A DNA stretch of 64,000 nt from Nymphaea colorata (GCF_008831285.2 NC_045142.1:19409354-19473353), one strand, 5' to 3'; counted from the first letter of the stretch, positions 10,350 to 21,479 are shown. Program-made: numbers and translations. The notes: generated from the sequence alone by a model not told the origin.

Positions 10350-12480
10350 TGACACAATGTATGAAATATCTACATCATCGAATGGCGATGAACAAGAGAT
10401 TGAGTCATTCTACAATGAAATGAAGTATTCCAAAGAACATGTTCCTTCTATAGGAATGGAGTTGAAGACGGAGGAAACCAAAGAACGTGGTCCTGTTGCA
10501 GGATTGGATCTTCCTACTGTAGGAAGACGGAGGAAACCGAAGAATGTGGTGCTACTATAGGATTGGATCTTTCTACTGTAGGAATGGTGTTCGAGATGGA
10601 GAAACCAGAAGAACGTGTTCTTGATGTAGCAATGGAGTTTGATATCTGGAGGACGCAACATACAGTTTCTACAATCCCGAAATAAGCGAGTTGGTAGATG
10701 GTGTAGGCATGCCGCCAAGGAAGGCATATGACCTATTTGTTAAAGTAGAAGGTGGCCGTGAGAATGTTCCATTCACATGCATGGATCATTGAAACCACTT
10801 GAGGAGAAAAAAAAAACAGAATCAATGAAAGGAAGTTAAATTGTGGCATTGGTCAAATCCATTTAGATGGACAAGGATGGTTATTTTACAAATGTCTTAT
10901 GGGCAGATTCGAGGTCTAGATTAGATTATGAATGCTTCATGTACTTATTTTTTACACAACCATGAAAATCAATATCCATGGGTGGCCCTTTGTTTAGTTT
11001 GTGGGGGTGATTCATCACTCTAAAAGTTACATTTTCGGTGGTGCATACTGCTTTGATCAAACTACTAAAACATTTGAGTGGTTTTTTATGGTATTTACCA
11101 AAGCTATGAATGGGAAGAACCTCAAAGTTGTATTGATGGATGGTGATAGTGCAATAGCACCTATAGTGTCTCTCGTATGGCCAGAAGCGCATCATCGTTT
11201 GTTTTTGTTGCATATATTCCAACACACAGCAAAGAACATATAACATGTAATGAATCATAAAACTGGCTTTAAGGAGAGTTTTGTAAATTGTGTTCTTAAG
11301 TGTGAATATAGTGAGTCGTTCAAATGTATGTAGACACAACAGATTGAAACATAAAACCTACAAAAAAAATACGTGGCTTCAAAAAGTATATAAGGACAAA
11401 GGAATGTGGGTGTTGGCATATGGAAGACAATACTTCTATGTGGCATGATAAACACAAAGAGATTAGAGAGCATGCACGCTATAGTGAGAAGGGGATTGTT
11501 CTCTTGATCACAAATATGTCATTTCATAAAACACTGTGATAGATTTTCAGATAGTCTTAGAGTCTATGAGCTTGAAGATGCCATCAAACCATTTGTTTGT
11601 TGGCCTCAAAGTCTGGGTATGAATATCCTTGAGTGAGCTGCATCTGTGTACATACCAAATGCATTTGAATGGTTTAAGGAAGAGACTATTCAAGTGACTA
11701 ATTGTGACATAGAATTACATGCATAGCAATCAAGTTGCCACGTATACCATGTGACAAAAATGGGGAAAGATTGACTAAGATCAATGATGTGTTCGTGAAC
11801 TATGTCATCGAAACATGTGATGTAGAATGTTCTTGTAAGAAATTTGAATTGAAAGGTATTTTGTGTTTCCATGCTCTAAACTGAACATTGGGAACTACTA
11901 TAGAGATACATTTTAGGTAAATGGACCAAAAATTTGAAGATGGAGTTAATGAAGATTTCTCCCAAAATTCATTCCTATGATGGTCATAAGCCTCACAATC
12001 TGTCCTGCTACCAGCACCTGTGTAGGACATTAATGTGTGTTGTAGATCTAACAACATGAAATGACCTGGCTTACAAATACATGATGCACTTTTTGTATGT
12101 AATTGTAGAAGATGTTTCAAATCTATTATGTGACAGAAAGGCGGCAATGAAAAGCCAGCCCAAAGTAGTAGGTCCCATCACCCCAGACCCCTCAGAGAAG
12201 AAGAAGAGCCATGGTTATGCTAATATGGTGTCCAATAATGTCTAGGTGAAGGTTGTAAAATACAAGAGCACTACTCTATCAGACACTACTTGTAAGAGGA
12301 AGCCAAAAAGGAGTTTGCGTAGGATAAAAGTGCCCTGAAGAAAAGAGGTAGGACTAGAAAAATCAAGCAAGAAAATCATCCCTCCAAAAAGTTGATTATG
12401 TTTCGTATACAAATGTTGCAGTTGAGACCTGCATGCCGTCCACATGTATGCAAGATGAATATGATCGTGGCAGTTTTACG
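10350..12480 (+). pseudogene. FAR1-type MULE transposase, degenerate, copy A
   Basis: The coding traces begin after a CAG acceptor-like site at 10349. The transposase core is at 11001-11243: it opens V-G-V-I-H-H-S-K-S, then F-E-W and M-D-G-D-S-A, and ends H-H-R-L-F-L-L-H-I, the usual FAR1/MULE core order. The SWIM finger follows at about 11820-11880 (E-C-S-C-K-K-F, then G-I-L-C-F-H). A basic tail (K-R-K-P-K-R-S-L-R-R) lies at about 12296-12330. About 200 bp of the FAR1 DNA-binding domain, present in copy B (about 38834-39035), are deleted at about 10670. Stops interrupt the frame at 10864-10866, 10995-10997 and 11241-11243, and frameshifts occur. It cannot make an active transposase. Confidence 0.85.
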
Positions 12481-12599
12481 GAACTCCTAGTAAGTTTATT
12501 ATATTATACACATTATGTATGTTTGAACTTTAACCACATTCTGATAATTGATATTGTTTAATTGTTATAGTGTCACATGGATTCAATTCACAAATCCCA

Positions 12600-14285
12600 A
12601 TCTTAGCCAACTAAATGATTTCATAACAGCCATTGTGTCAGAGACAAAATAATGCGATACTATACCATAACGATCGAATGCGATAACGACTAGAATGACT
12701 AGAATGGATACGAGAGAATAAGAGAACAATGTGTTTTTCAATATCATGATAAGTAAACGAAGACAAATTAATGTGATAACAATAGGAAGGGCTATGCAAA
12801 TCATATAACAACAGAAGGTGATAAATAAATTAACATAACAAAACAATGAGATAGCAATGAGGGTACAATAACAAAAGAAATCGATAACGATTGGAACGGC
12901 TAGAACAGATACAAGAGAATGAGATAACAACGAATTTGCCAAGAACATGATATGTAAACAAAGATGAATTAATGCGATAATGATAGGAAGGGCCATGTGA
13001 ATAAAATAACAAAGGAAGGCGATAAGTAAATTGACAGCAAAAATACAAGAAATTAACATAACAAAATAATGAGACAAAAGCGAATGTACAATTACAATAA
13101 AACACAACAACGACAGGAAGGGCTGGAACAAGAGGAGAGAATGAGATAACAATAAGTCTACTATACCAGTTTGTTATCAGACAGGGAACAACACACAATA
13201 TGTAATATCACATGTTGTTTCTGACACTCATTCGACTGCATTTAATTAAGCCATCAATTGTTAAAGCTGCATTGAATGAAAGCAGTCGATAACGCACAAC
13301 ACACAATGTCTGAGCAACATTGCTTTGCACTATCCTATGTTGCAGCAACACAAAAAATAGAAACGTACCACTGTGATATGTACTCTCGCATGCAGGTGCA
13401 TTAAATATGGTATAGCAGGAACAATTTGGGCTATATTCATAAATACAAAAGAGGCAATGACAACGATACTATATGAACTGCGACAATATGTATCTCAACT
13501 ACAATATTTATTTTACGATAAAAAGACATTTACTAAGAGACAAATTAATGTGATAACTATAGGAAGGGCTATCTGATAGAGATAACAATAGGTGATAAGT
13601 AAATAGACACCAAAAAGGTGATAAATTAACGTAACAAAACAATGGGATAACAACACGTGTACAATAACGATAGAACATGACAATGACAGGAAGGCCCAGA
13701 ACAGATACGAGTGAATGAGATGACAATGCGTCTGTCAAGAAGACAATAAGTAAATAGAGATGAACTAATGTGATAACGACAGGAAGGGCCATGCAAATGA
13801 GATAAAAATGGAATGCGATAAGTAAATGAACACCAAAAAAGCAAAAAAAGTGACGTAACAAACAATAAGATAACAATGATTGTAAAATAATGAAAGAACA
13901 CGATACTGAGGAATGGCCGGAATAGATACGAGAAAATGAGATAACAACACGTCTAGCAAAAGTCGATAAGTAAATGAGACAAATTAATATGATAATGACA
14001 AGAAGTGCCATGCAAATGAAATAACAATGGAAGGCAATAATTTAATGGAAACCAAAAAAACAATAACATAACGAAACAATGATATAACAACAAGTGTACA
14101 ATAGCGATAAAACATGATAACGATGGAAAAGCCCGAACGGATACAAGAAAATGAGATAACAACATAGCTGCCAAAGGACAATAAGTAAATGGAAATGAAT
14201 TAATAAGATAACAACAAAAAGGACCATGCGAATGAAATAATAAGGGAAGGTGATAAGTAAATGGACACCAAAAAATTGACATGAT
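12600..14285. repeat. Internal satellite-like array 1 of the MULE (about 218-bp period), copy A
   Basis: Two blocks (12600-13160 and 13530-14285) repeat a unit made of TGAGATAACAA, GATAAGTAAATGGA, AGGAAGGGCCATGCAAATGA and AGTGTACAATAACGATAGAA words. Anchors at about 13563, 13781, 14000 and 14216 give a period near 218 bp. A roughly 270-bp box lies between the blocks at about 13160-13450. Long hydrophobic minus-strand frames through here follow the repeat and are not genes. A further 1.7 units lie at 16435-16835. Confidence 0.8.
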
Positions 14286-14318
14286 ATAAAACAGAAATGG
14301 TTACAAAGATGACCTTAT

Positions 14319-15213
14319 TCAAATTTTGGAACGTCGACTTATTTGAAATAAGTTTCTAATAGATCTTCTAATGCTATTGGTTACATCAGCATGGGTGAAG
14401 CTAGGTTTCTTTCCAAACGTTATCTTCTGCATGTATTTCATCACGAACACAATGTAGTCATAATTGTTTCTTTGTTGTGGACATTTTGTTGGTAAAGGTT
14501 TGTCGTCATCCAACGTTGTGATGCCAAAGACATGTTTGAGGTAACATTTCTGCAAAGAACCAAAACTTATTAAGAAAATATTAAGAAGTTAACAATAGTT
14601 CAGGTTGAACTGCATACTAGTCTGCAAGGGTCTTCCACAATTTGGTAGTCACCATAGCCTACGCATAGATTATATATCTACACTAGTTTTTTGTCATTGT
14701 GATGGACGTACAACACCGAATGTGTCTTTTCCACCCACACGAAAGGAAATAAAACCTGAAACATATAGGTGTTAGACAACAGCCAGATTAGGATAAAATA
14801 GGAGCAAGAGATTTAAGAATATATGAAAGAGAAACAACCATTTCAATGTAAATAGAGAGTATATTGTCCTTAAGTTCCCTAGAACGTGTCTTGGACTTGC
14901 TGGCTGGTTTTTTGGTAGAACTTGTTTTGGAGTCGCAGGCTCGTTTAATGGATTTACTGACTGGTTTGCCGGGTTTACCGGGTGGTTTTCTTGCTGGAAG
15001 CATCCTCGTTGTTGCAAAGCCAGCCAAACTTGTGGCCTCGATGGTCTTCTTTTCCATCACCATGCAGTCTCTCTTTCTTTCAGCCTCAGTCTGCCCTAAT
15101 CTGTCCAAATCTATTTGAAACTGCCTCTTTTGTTGTAGCAAATTGCATCGAAAATATCGTTCCCAACTGTATTGTACGTCATTCTTGGAGAAACGATATC
15201 CATTTATTTTCAA
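14319..15213 (-). pseudogene. Ulp1-like (C48 cysteine protease) gene on minus strand, catalytic residues lost, copy A
   Basis: Read on the minus strand, the N-terminal part (15213 to about 14860) is a charged region that becomes Lys/Pro/Ser-rich (K-K-P-A-S-K-S). A later segment resembles the Ulp1 active-site region. K-T-H-S-V-L-Y-V (about 14700-14730) matches the usual H-W-V-L-Y-V, with Trp changed to Ser. R-N-N-Y-D-Y-I-V-F-V-M-K-Y-M (about 14425-14470) matches the N-Y-D-C-G-V-F-V-M-K-Y pattern, with the catalytic Cys-Gly replaced by Tyr-Ile. About 280 bp of coding DNA present in copy B (43373-43655) are absent. Ulp1-type peptidases carried by plant MULE and CACTA elements are well known. This copy is inactive. 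Confidence 0.7.
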
Positions 15214-15269
15214 AATTTATGTGAACCACCACATTTATATAGTTGTCATATTTATTTGCAAGAACATGT

Positions 15270-15274
15270 GACTG

Positions 15275-15333
<59 letters not shown>

Positions 15334-15375
15334 GTGTGTGTGTAACAACAATATTATCTCATCTGTCATCTAACC

Positions 15376-15435
<60 letters not shown>

Positions 15436-15918
15436 AACAACAACACTATCGCATCTATGATATAACCATATGATTTTCATATGTATATGTATAAAACAAC
15501 ACAATCTCATCGATGACATACACATATGACTGTCATATATATATGTATCACAAGAACATTATCTCATCAATGATATAACCATATGATTTTCATATGTATA
15601 TGTGTAACAGTGCTTATATCATTCTTCGATCATTGAAAACTATATGTTCACATTAGATCTAGAAAACGGCAACCTAATATACGTGTATATCCACACCGCA
15701 CTTATGTGGATGTTTGAGCATCAATAATACTGCTCTTACATATATATATACACATATAGTTTCCATATATGCACGATCGATCAGAGATAACGATGCTTAT
15801 GTCACACTTCAATCATTGACAAACATAAAATAACAGATTCAGCTATACCAGTTGGTTATCTGAGAGGGAACAACACGCGATATATGTTGAGTCGTCTATG
15901 ATATAACCATATGATTGT

Positions 15919-15958
<40 letters not shown>

Positions 15959-16110
15959 ACACAACACCATCTCATCTATGATATATACCTATGATTGTCA
16001 TATATATATATGTGTGTGTAACAACAACACTATCTCATTTATGATATAACCATACGATTTTCATATGTATATGCGTAACAGTGCTTATGTCACACTTCGA
16101 GCATTGAAAA
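15270..16110. repeat. Minisatellite with (TA)n and (TG)n tracts, copy A
   Basis: A unit of about 60-100 bp (AACAACAACAYTATCTCATC, then TATGATATAACCATATGATT and GTCATATATATA) is repeated. Simple TA/TG/CA tracts of variable length are embedded at 15276-15330, 15378-15431 and 15920-15957. The same structure in copy B is 44090-45050. No gene is seen. Confidence 0.75.
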
Positions 16111-16169
16111 CCAAATGTTCACATTATATCTTAGAAAAATAAGAACCGAATTGACATTTGAGCATAAAA

Positions 16170-17420
16170 TAATGCATTTGGCAATACTAGTTTGTTATTT
16201 GAGAGGGAACAACACACGATGTGTGTTGTCGCCTGTTGTTTCTAATACCCATTTGGCTGTATTAAATGAACGAACTTGATAAAGCACAATACACAATGCC
16301 CAAGCAACATTCCTCTGCACTATCGTGTGTTCATCAACAAGACAAAAATGAAAACATACCACTATGATATGTACTGTCGCATGCAGATGCATTAAATGTG
16401 GCATGCCGAGAACAATTTGGACTATGTTCATAAATGCAAAAGATGATAAGTAAATGGACGCCAAAAATATGAGAGAATAAGATAACAACGCGTCTACCAA
16501 AAAAGTAATAAGTAAGTGGAGATGAATTAATGCGATAACGACAAGAAGGCCATGCAAATGAGATAACAACGAAATGCAATAAGTAAATTGATATAAAACA
16601 ATGTGAGACATTAACATAACAAAATAATGAGAGAACAACAAGTGTACAATAACGATAAAATGTGATAACGACAGGAAGGGCCGAAACAGATATCAGAGAA
16701 TGAGATAACAAAGCATCTACCAAAAGACAATATGCAAACAAAGATGAATTAATGCGACAATGACAAAAAGGGACATGCAAATCAGATAACAATGGAAGTG
16801 ATAAGTAAGTTAACACCAAAAATGCAATAAGTGTGTTTTCAAATGAAATAACATTGCATTTACGAGAGAATGAAATAATATTAACTTTTTATCGATCATT
16901 CTTATGAACAAAAGAATATTGTTTGTAGTCTATCAAAAAAATAGGATTGAAATAATAAGACTATTCTTGATCATGTCGTGATAGGATTCATTTTACAATA
17001 CAGTATAATAAAATAATGTTTACAAGGATGCAATAAATACTTGAAAAAAATGAAAATGCTTTTTTACTGCTTATCAGTTGTTTATCCCACATGCATTCGG
17101 CTATACCAGTTGGTTATCTAAGCTGAGAGGAACTGCATGCGATATGTATTATCGCCTGCTATTTCTAGCACCCATTCAGTTGCATTTAATTAAGCTGTCA
17201 ATTGTTGCTACTGCATTAAATGAACACAGGCAATAACACAACAATCAACGCCTGAGCAACATTCCTCTGCACTATCACCTGTTTATCAATAGTACAAAAC
17301 ATGGAAACATACCACTTCAATATGTATTGTCGCATGCATATGCATTAAATGTGGCACAATGAGAACAATTTAGAGTAATTCATAAACATATGAAAGGCAG
17401 TGGTTAATATCCCATTTCAG
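16170..17420. repeat. 270-bp boxes 2 and 3 with array-1 remnant and first 120-bp motif, copy A
   Basis: Boxes at about 16170-16440 and 17090-17400 are copies of the one at 13160-13450. They share TTGTTATYTGAGAGGGAACA near the start, CATTTAATTAAGC in the middle, GAGCAACATTCCTCTGCACT later and ATATGTAYTGTCGCATGCA near the end. Between them lie array-1 units (16435-16835) and a motif of about 120 bp (16845-16990) that recurs at 19785-19925. Copy B shows the same order at 45130-46350. Confidence 0.75.
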
Positions 17421-18150
17421 CAGGTGATGACAATGAAGACAGAGAAACGTAATTTGTTCAGTGATGATACACATAGGTTTGTTCATGAGCTCAGCCCAAA
17501 GGAATGGATTAGCGATATGGTAGGTAGATCATTTATATAGTTTGTCTTCTCCTCACAGGTTTTGCAAGATGCAATGGAATTAATGCAACAAAACTTGCAA
17601 ATGAAATCATTGCATTCTCAATCATGCTGTCACGGTAGTTTAGTTTTTTGAAATAGATGTATAGCTTGCTCGACCTATGACACTTTTTATGTTCTTCTAT
17701 TATACTGTACAGAGTGCAGTCCATTGAAAGCGCTTTGGTTGTGGTTTCATGCATGCCAAAGTTATGCTTCTGGACCCTTTACTAAACTCGTTTGAAGTGG
17801 TTCTACTTCCAACCTTGTTGGAAGAGTGCCATCATTGGGTATTATATGTTTTTGACATGCAGAACAAAGCTTGCTTATACTACAACTTAATACAAATGCA
17901 TGGACTAGTACCGCATGATTTGCAGTTCATGAAAGAATTCTTACAGAGTTAGTGCAGAATCAACATGATTCAGTGGTGCTTTTTTCATAGAAAAGAAGCT
18001 CCCTTCCAAAACAACTGCTACGATTGTGGTGTTTTCTTCATCAAATACACAAAAGCAATTTACAATGGCAGCAATCCTACTTTTTCACAGCATAGTATAC
18101 CACATCTTAGAAATCAGCTATGTGACGACTTGGTGGAGTATGTTACATAA
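17421..18150 (+). pseudogene. Ulp1-like (C48) protease gene on plus strand, nearly intact core, copy A
   Basis: A likely first exon (about 17421-17520) ends in L-S-P-K-E-W-I-S-D-M-V, like the Ulp1 segment before the catalytic domain. Two short introns with GT/AG-like ends follow. The protease core keeps the catalytic His (H-H-W-V-L-Y-V, His codon 17833-17835), the oxyanion Gln (CAA 18007-18009) and the catalytic Cys in Y-D-C-G-V-F (TGT 18025-18027). The spacing of six residues between Gln and Cys is canonical. The expected acid is Asn (Y-Y-N-L). A TAG at 17950-17952 interrupts the frame where copy B reads CAG. It is therefore classed as a pseudogene with well-kept active-site residues. Ulp1 enzymes cut SUMO-like proteins; the role in transposons is unknown. 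Confidence 0.75.
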
Positions 18151-18169
18151 TCTGCTGCACTAAGAAGGC

Positions 18170-19780
18170 GAAACCAAATGAAGAAGAAGAAAACAAAAAC
18201 ATATTGTGATAATAAATGGTAGGATTGTTGTACGAGAGAAAACAAATTGCGATAACATAAGTGCAGGATTCATTATTCGATACACTCAAGTAAAACCATG
18301 TTTATAAGAATGTGATAAGCACTCAAAAAAATTTAAATACAACAACGACAATGGTATGGACTCGTTTTACGATAAAAAGGACATACTAAGAGGTGATAAC
18401 CACTATGACAAAACAAATTGTGATAACATAACTGTAGGATTCGTTATACAGTACAGTCAAGTAAAATCGTGTTTACAAGGATGCGATAAACACTAAAGAA
18501 AAAATAAATGCAACAACAACAATGGTATGAACTTGTTTTACGATAAAAATGATCTTATTAGGAGGCGATAACCACTTGGACAAAGAAAATTGCAATAAAG
18601 CAACTACAGGATTTGTTATACGTTACACTAAAGTAAAATCGTGTTTATAAGAATGCGATAAGCACTCAAAAATAATTAAATGCAACAATGAAAATGGCAT
18701 GGTTTGTTTTATGATAAAAAAGGTGTTTACTAAGAGGCAAAAAGAATTGCAATAATACAACTGTAGGATTCGTTATAGTTAAATCATGTTTATAAGGATG
18801 CAATAAGCTCTTGAAAAAATTAAATATGATAATGGCACTGTATGTGCTCTTTTTACGATAAAAAAGGCACTTACTACGAGGATGCAATAAGCACTTGAAA
18901 AAATTTAATATGACAACGACCACTAGTACGGACTTGTTTTATGATAAAAAGGCACTTACTAAAAAAGTGGTAAAGAGTTAGACAAAACAAATTGTGATAA
19001 TGAAATTACAAGATTTGTTATACGATCCACTTAACTAAAGTTGTGTTTATAAGGACACGATAAGCACTTGAAAAAATTAAATGCAACAACGACAATGGTA
19101 TGAACTTGTTTAACAATAAAAAGGCACTTACTACGAGTCGATAAACATTCGGACCAAAACATTATGATAATGCAACTGCAGAATTCATTATACGCTCAAG
19201 TAAAATTATGTTTATAAAGACACGATAAGTACTTAAAAAAATTAAATACAACAACAACAATGGTATGGACTGGCTTTACAATAAAATTCAGTTAGTGTGA
19301 AGATGCGATAAGCACTCGAAAAACTTTAATGTGACAACGACACTCGTATGTTCTTGTTTTACAATAAAAAAAATGTTTACTAAAAGGCTATAAGCAGTCA
19401 AACAAAACAAATTGCAATAACAAAACTGCAAGATTCATTTTACAATATACTCAACTAAAATCGTGTTTATAAGGACACAATAAACACTAAAAAAAATTAA
19501 ATCTGACAACAACAATGATATGGACGTGTTTAGCAATAAAAAGGTGCTTATTAAGAGGCAATAAACACTCGGATAAAAAAAAATTGCGATAATGCAACTG
19601 CAGAATTCATAATGTGATAGACTCAAGTAAAATCATGTTTATAATAACACAATAAGCACTAGAAAAAATTAAATGCGACAACGACAATGCATGGACTGGT
19701 TTTACGATAAAGAGGCTCATACTCGAAGGATGCGATAAGCACTCAAAAAACATAGATTGCAATAATGCAACTCCAGGATT
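18170..19780. repeat. Internal satellite-like array 2 of the MULE (about 170-bp period), copy A
   Basis: About nine units repeat GGATTCGTTATACGATAC, AAGTAAAATCGTGTTTATAA, GGATGCGATAAGCACTC and GACTTGTTTTACGATAAAAA words. The GTGTTTATAAGG anchors lie near 18300, 18470, 18640, 18785, 19035, 19205, 19458 and 19633, mostly 165-175 bp apart. Copy B has the same array at 47100-48450. It is unrelated in sequence to array 1 apart from shared GATAA words. Confidence 0.8.
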
Positions 19781-19784
19781 CATG

Positions 19785-19925
19785 TTAACAATGCATTTAC
19801 GAAGAATGAAATAATATTGACTTCTTATCGGTCATTCTTATGAACAAAACAATATTGTTTATAATCAACTAAAAAATTAGGATTCCAAAAAAAGATTATT
19901 CTCCATCATGCCGTGATAGGAACTT
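19785..19925. repeat. Second copy of the 120-bp motif, copy A
   Basis: This is a direct repeat of 16845-16990. Shared words are CAATGCATTTACGA, GAATGAAATAATATT and TCATTCTTATGAACAAAA, followed by ATATTGTTT. The two motif copies bracket box 3, the plus-strand Ulp1 gene and array 2. Copy B has the pair at about 45797-45930 and 48455-48590. Confidence 0.75.
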
Positions 19926-20417
19926 CTTCAACTTAGAAATTTTTTGAGTCAAATCACCAACATGATCAATTAGCAAGTTTATCGTTATGACCAATCTCTC
20001 TTCCATTGGGTGGTTAGGATGTTGGGTTGCAATCTCTGCATGGTCCTGGCATACTTTACTGTGGATGTCGCACTAAGCAGCATCCTCCGCTCGAGATGAT
20101 GATGATGTTGTTGTTGCGGATGGTGAGCCAATTTGGCACACATCTAAACAGATTTCATGTACTCGAGAATAAACTACATCCAAATATTGCTCGTGGTACC
20201 TTGGTGCAAAACCCTCGCTGTCGTAAACAACAACAACTTCACAACCATGATACCAGTTATGGAGCACTTTCTGAAACAAAAGTTGCCAATCAACTCCAAC
20301 CCTAAAAGCACTCTTGTTCCTTAGTCTCTTGTAGGAATAGGGTGGTTGCAGAATCGACTGGCGAAGATTATGCTGCAAAGTGACTCGGCTTCAATGTTGT
20401 ATATCTATTTCGTTCAT
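19897..20417 (-). pseudogene. Minus-strand MULE gene with C-terminal coiled coil, 5'-truncated, copy A
   Basis: Read leftward from 20417 there is a conserved segment (20378-20073) with S-I-L-Q-P-P-Y-S-Y-K-R-L-R, then F-R-V-G-V-D-W-Q-L-L-F-Q, H-N-W-Y-H-G-C-E-V-V-V-V-Y and a Thr/Ser run. After a frame change follows H-P-N-H-P-M-E-E-R-L-V with a short heptad-like coil (I-N-L-L-I-D-H-V-G-D-L-T, then K-I-S-K-L-K-K) and a stop at 19897. Copy B conserves both parts (48560-49075) with few residue changes, which supports coding origin. I do not recognise the family. The 5' part is missing because a solo LTR interrupts the gene here. Confidence 0.55.
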
Positions 20418-21479
20418 TATTCGCATCTCCAAAATTTTTTTGGTTTTTGAAGTGCTTGAGAAAAATGATGTTTTGTTTTGAAATGAGAGAGAAAAGGACT
20501 TGCCTGTTGGTACGAGGATTGAGCGTTCCTAGCACCTATACCAGGGGTAATAAATCCAAGGACTATGTTTATTCTATATTTCATTTTGGCTTAAACATCT
20601 TTTGTATTCTAAATATGGTGTTGTGTTCGAGAAAATGTTGAAGATTTTCATAAAAATGAGGGGCCTGCGCAAGCGGCGCTGTTGTGTCTGGCGTATTGCT
20701 ACCACGCAATAATGTGTACCATCATGATCCATTATAGCACGCATGAGTGAGCACGCGACGCACGCAATCACAACGCGTGACAGCACACGCGAAGCGTCAC
20801 CCCATTGCGACAGGCGATAGCTCGTGCAAGCTCCACACGATGCAAGATAGCGTGCTGGCGTGGGCTCGCATTTGCGAGTGACGCCACGCGGTTTTTGTCT
20901 TAAAAAAAACATAAAACAAAATGAATAAAAAAAGGGTCGTTCATATAACGAGCATAAACCCCTTTTTTATTTAAAATGTAAAAAGAAGGTTTTTGTTACA
21001 AATGGGTGGCTGACTCCATTTTGAGTCACTTTGAGCTCTTTTTAAACCCGAATCGGGTTCAGTTGGTCACCGACGCATTCTAGTGAGTGGATTTAAGCTC
21101 AAAAACACAATTTGGCGCAAGAACAACACATAAAACAAAGGAGAGGTCCATGCACATGCGCATGACACTCAATAGCATTAAATTTTAGATTTTGAGTATG
21201 AAATGCTTGATTTGGATTTGGACTATTGTTTTGGATCCAAGAATTGGTTTTTGGATTTGAATATCACATCTAAATTTGGAATTTGAATTTGAATTTTGTG
21301 ATTGTGTTTGTGTTCAGACATAGGTTTAGAAATTCATTTTGGATCGAATTGTCGTGAATTTGTTTTGGGTCTAGGATTGGGCTAGGAGTTTAAAAATTTA
21401 AATCCAAATAATTGAGAATTTTGTTTGGGTGAAAATAAAATACAACCCTTTTGGAAAAATTTGGGGTGATAAAATTCAT
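20413..21479 (-). mobile_element. Probable solo LTR of a Ty3/gypsy-like element
   Basis: The insert 20418-21474 (about 1057 bp) is flanked by TTCAT at 20413-20417 and 21475-21479. Copy B has one CATTCATG at the matching point (49080-49087), so the insertion explains the break in homology. Read on the minus strand it starts TTTTATCACCCCAAATT, close to the common TGTCACACCCC LTR start. It ends with the stretch TTATTACCCCTGGTATAGG followed by GGAGATGCGAAT. The 3' 240 bp match 24980-25221 in opposite orientation, and the ATTACCCC core recurs at 61978. No internal coding domain or second LTR is present. Confidence 0.6.

Larger units (their letters stand above)
9480..20417. mobile_element. Large multi-gene Mutator-like element (MULE), copy A, 3' part missing
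   Basis: The element contains a FAR1-type MULE transposase remnant (+), an Ulp1-like gene (-), an Ulp1-like gene (+), a coiled-coil minus-strand gene and several internal repeat arrays. The order is the same in copy B. The left limit is approximate, set where a lysine-rich coding trace begins. Homology to B stops at 20,417, where a probable solo LTR starts. A match of about 30 bp to the next B sequence (49081 onward) reappears at 21474-21510. No terminal inverted repeat or 9-bp target duplication could be identified by eye. Confidence 0.7.

Noticed and set aside
12583-14282. Many long hydrophobic minus-strand frames (S-L-F-C-Y-V, A-L-P-I-V-I-A-L-I type)
   Set aside because: They follow the 218-bp repeat unit in all frames and in both copies. 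They are shadows of a low-complexity array, not membrane proteins.
15243-15437. Ile-Tyr / Val-Cys repeat frame and possible CRISPR-like regular spacing
   Set aside because: Simple TA/TG tracts. CRISPR arrays do not occur in plant nuclear DNA, and the spacers are themselves repeats.
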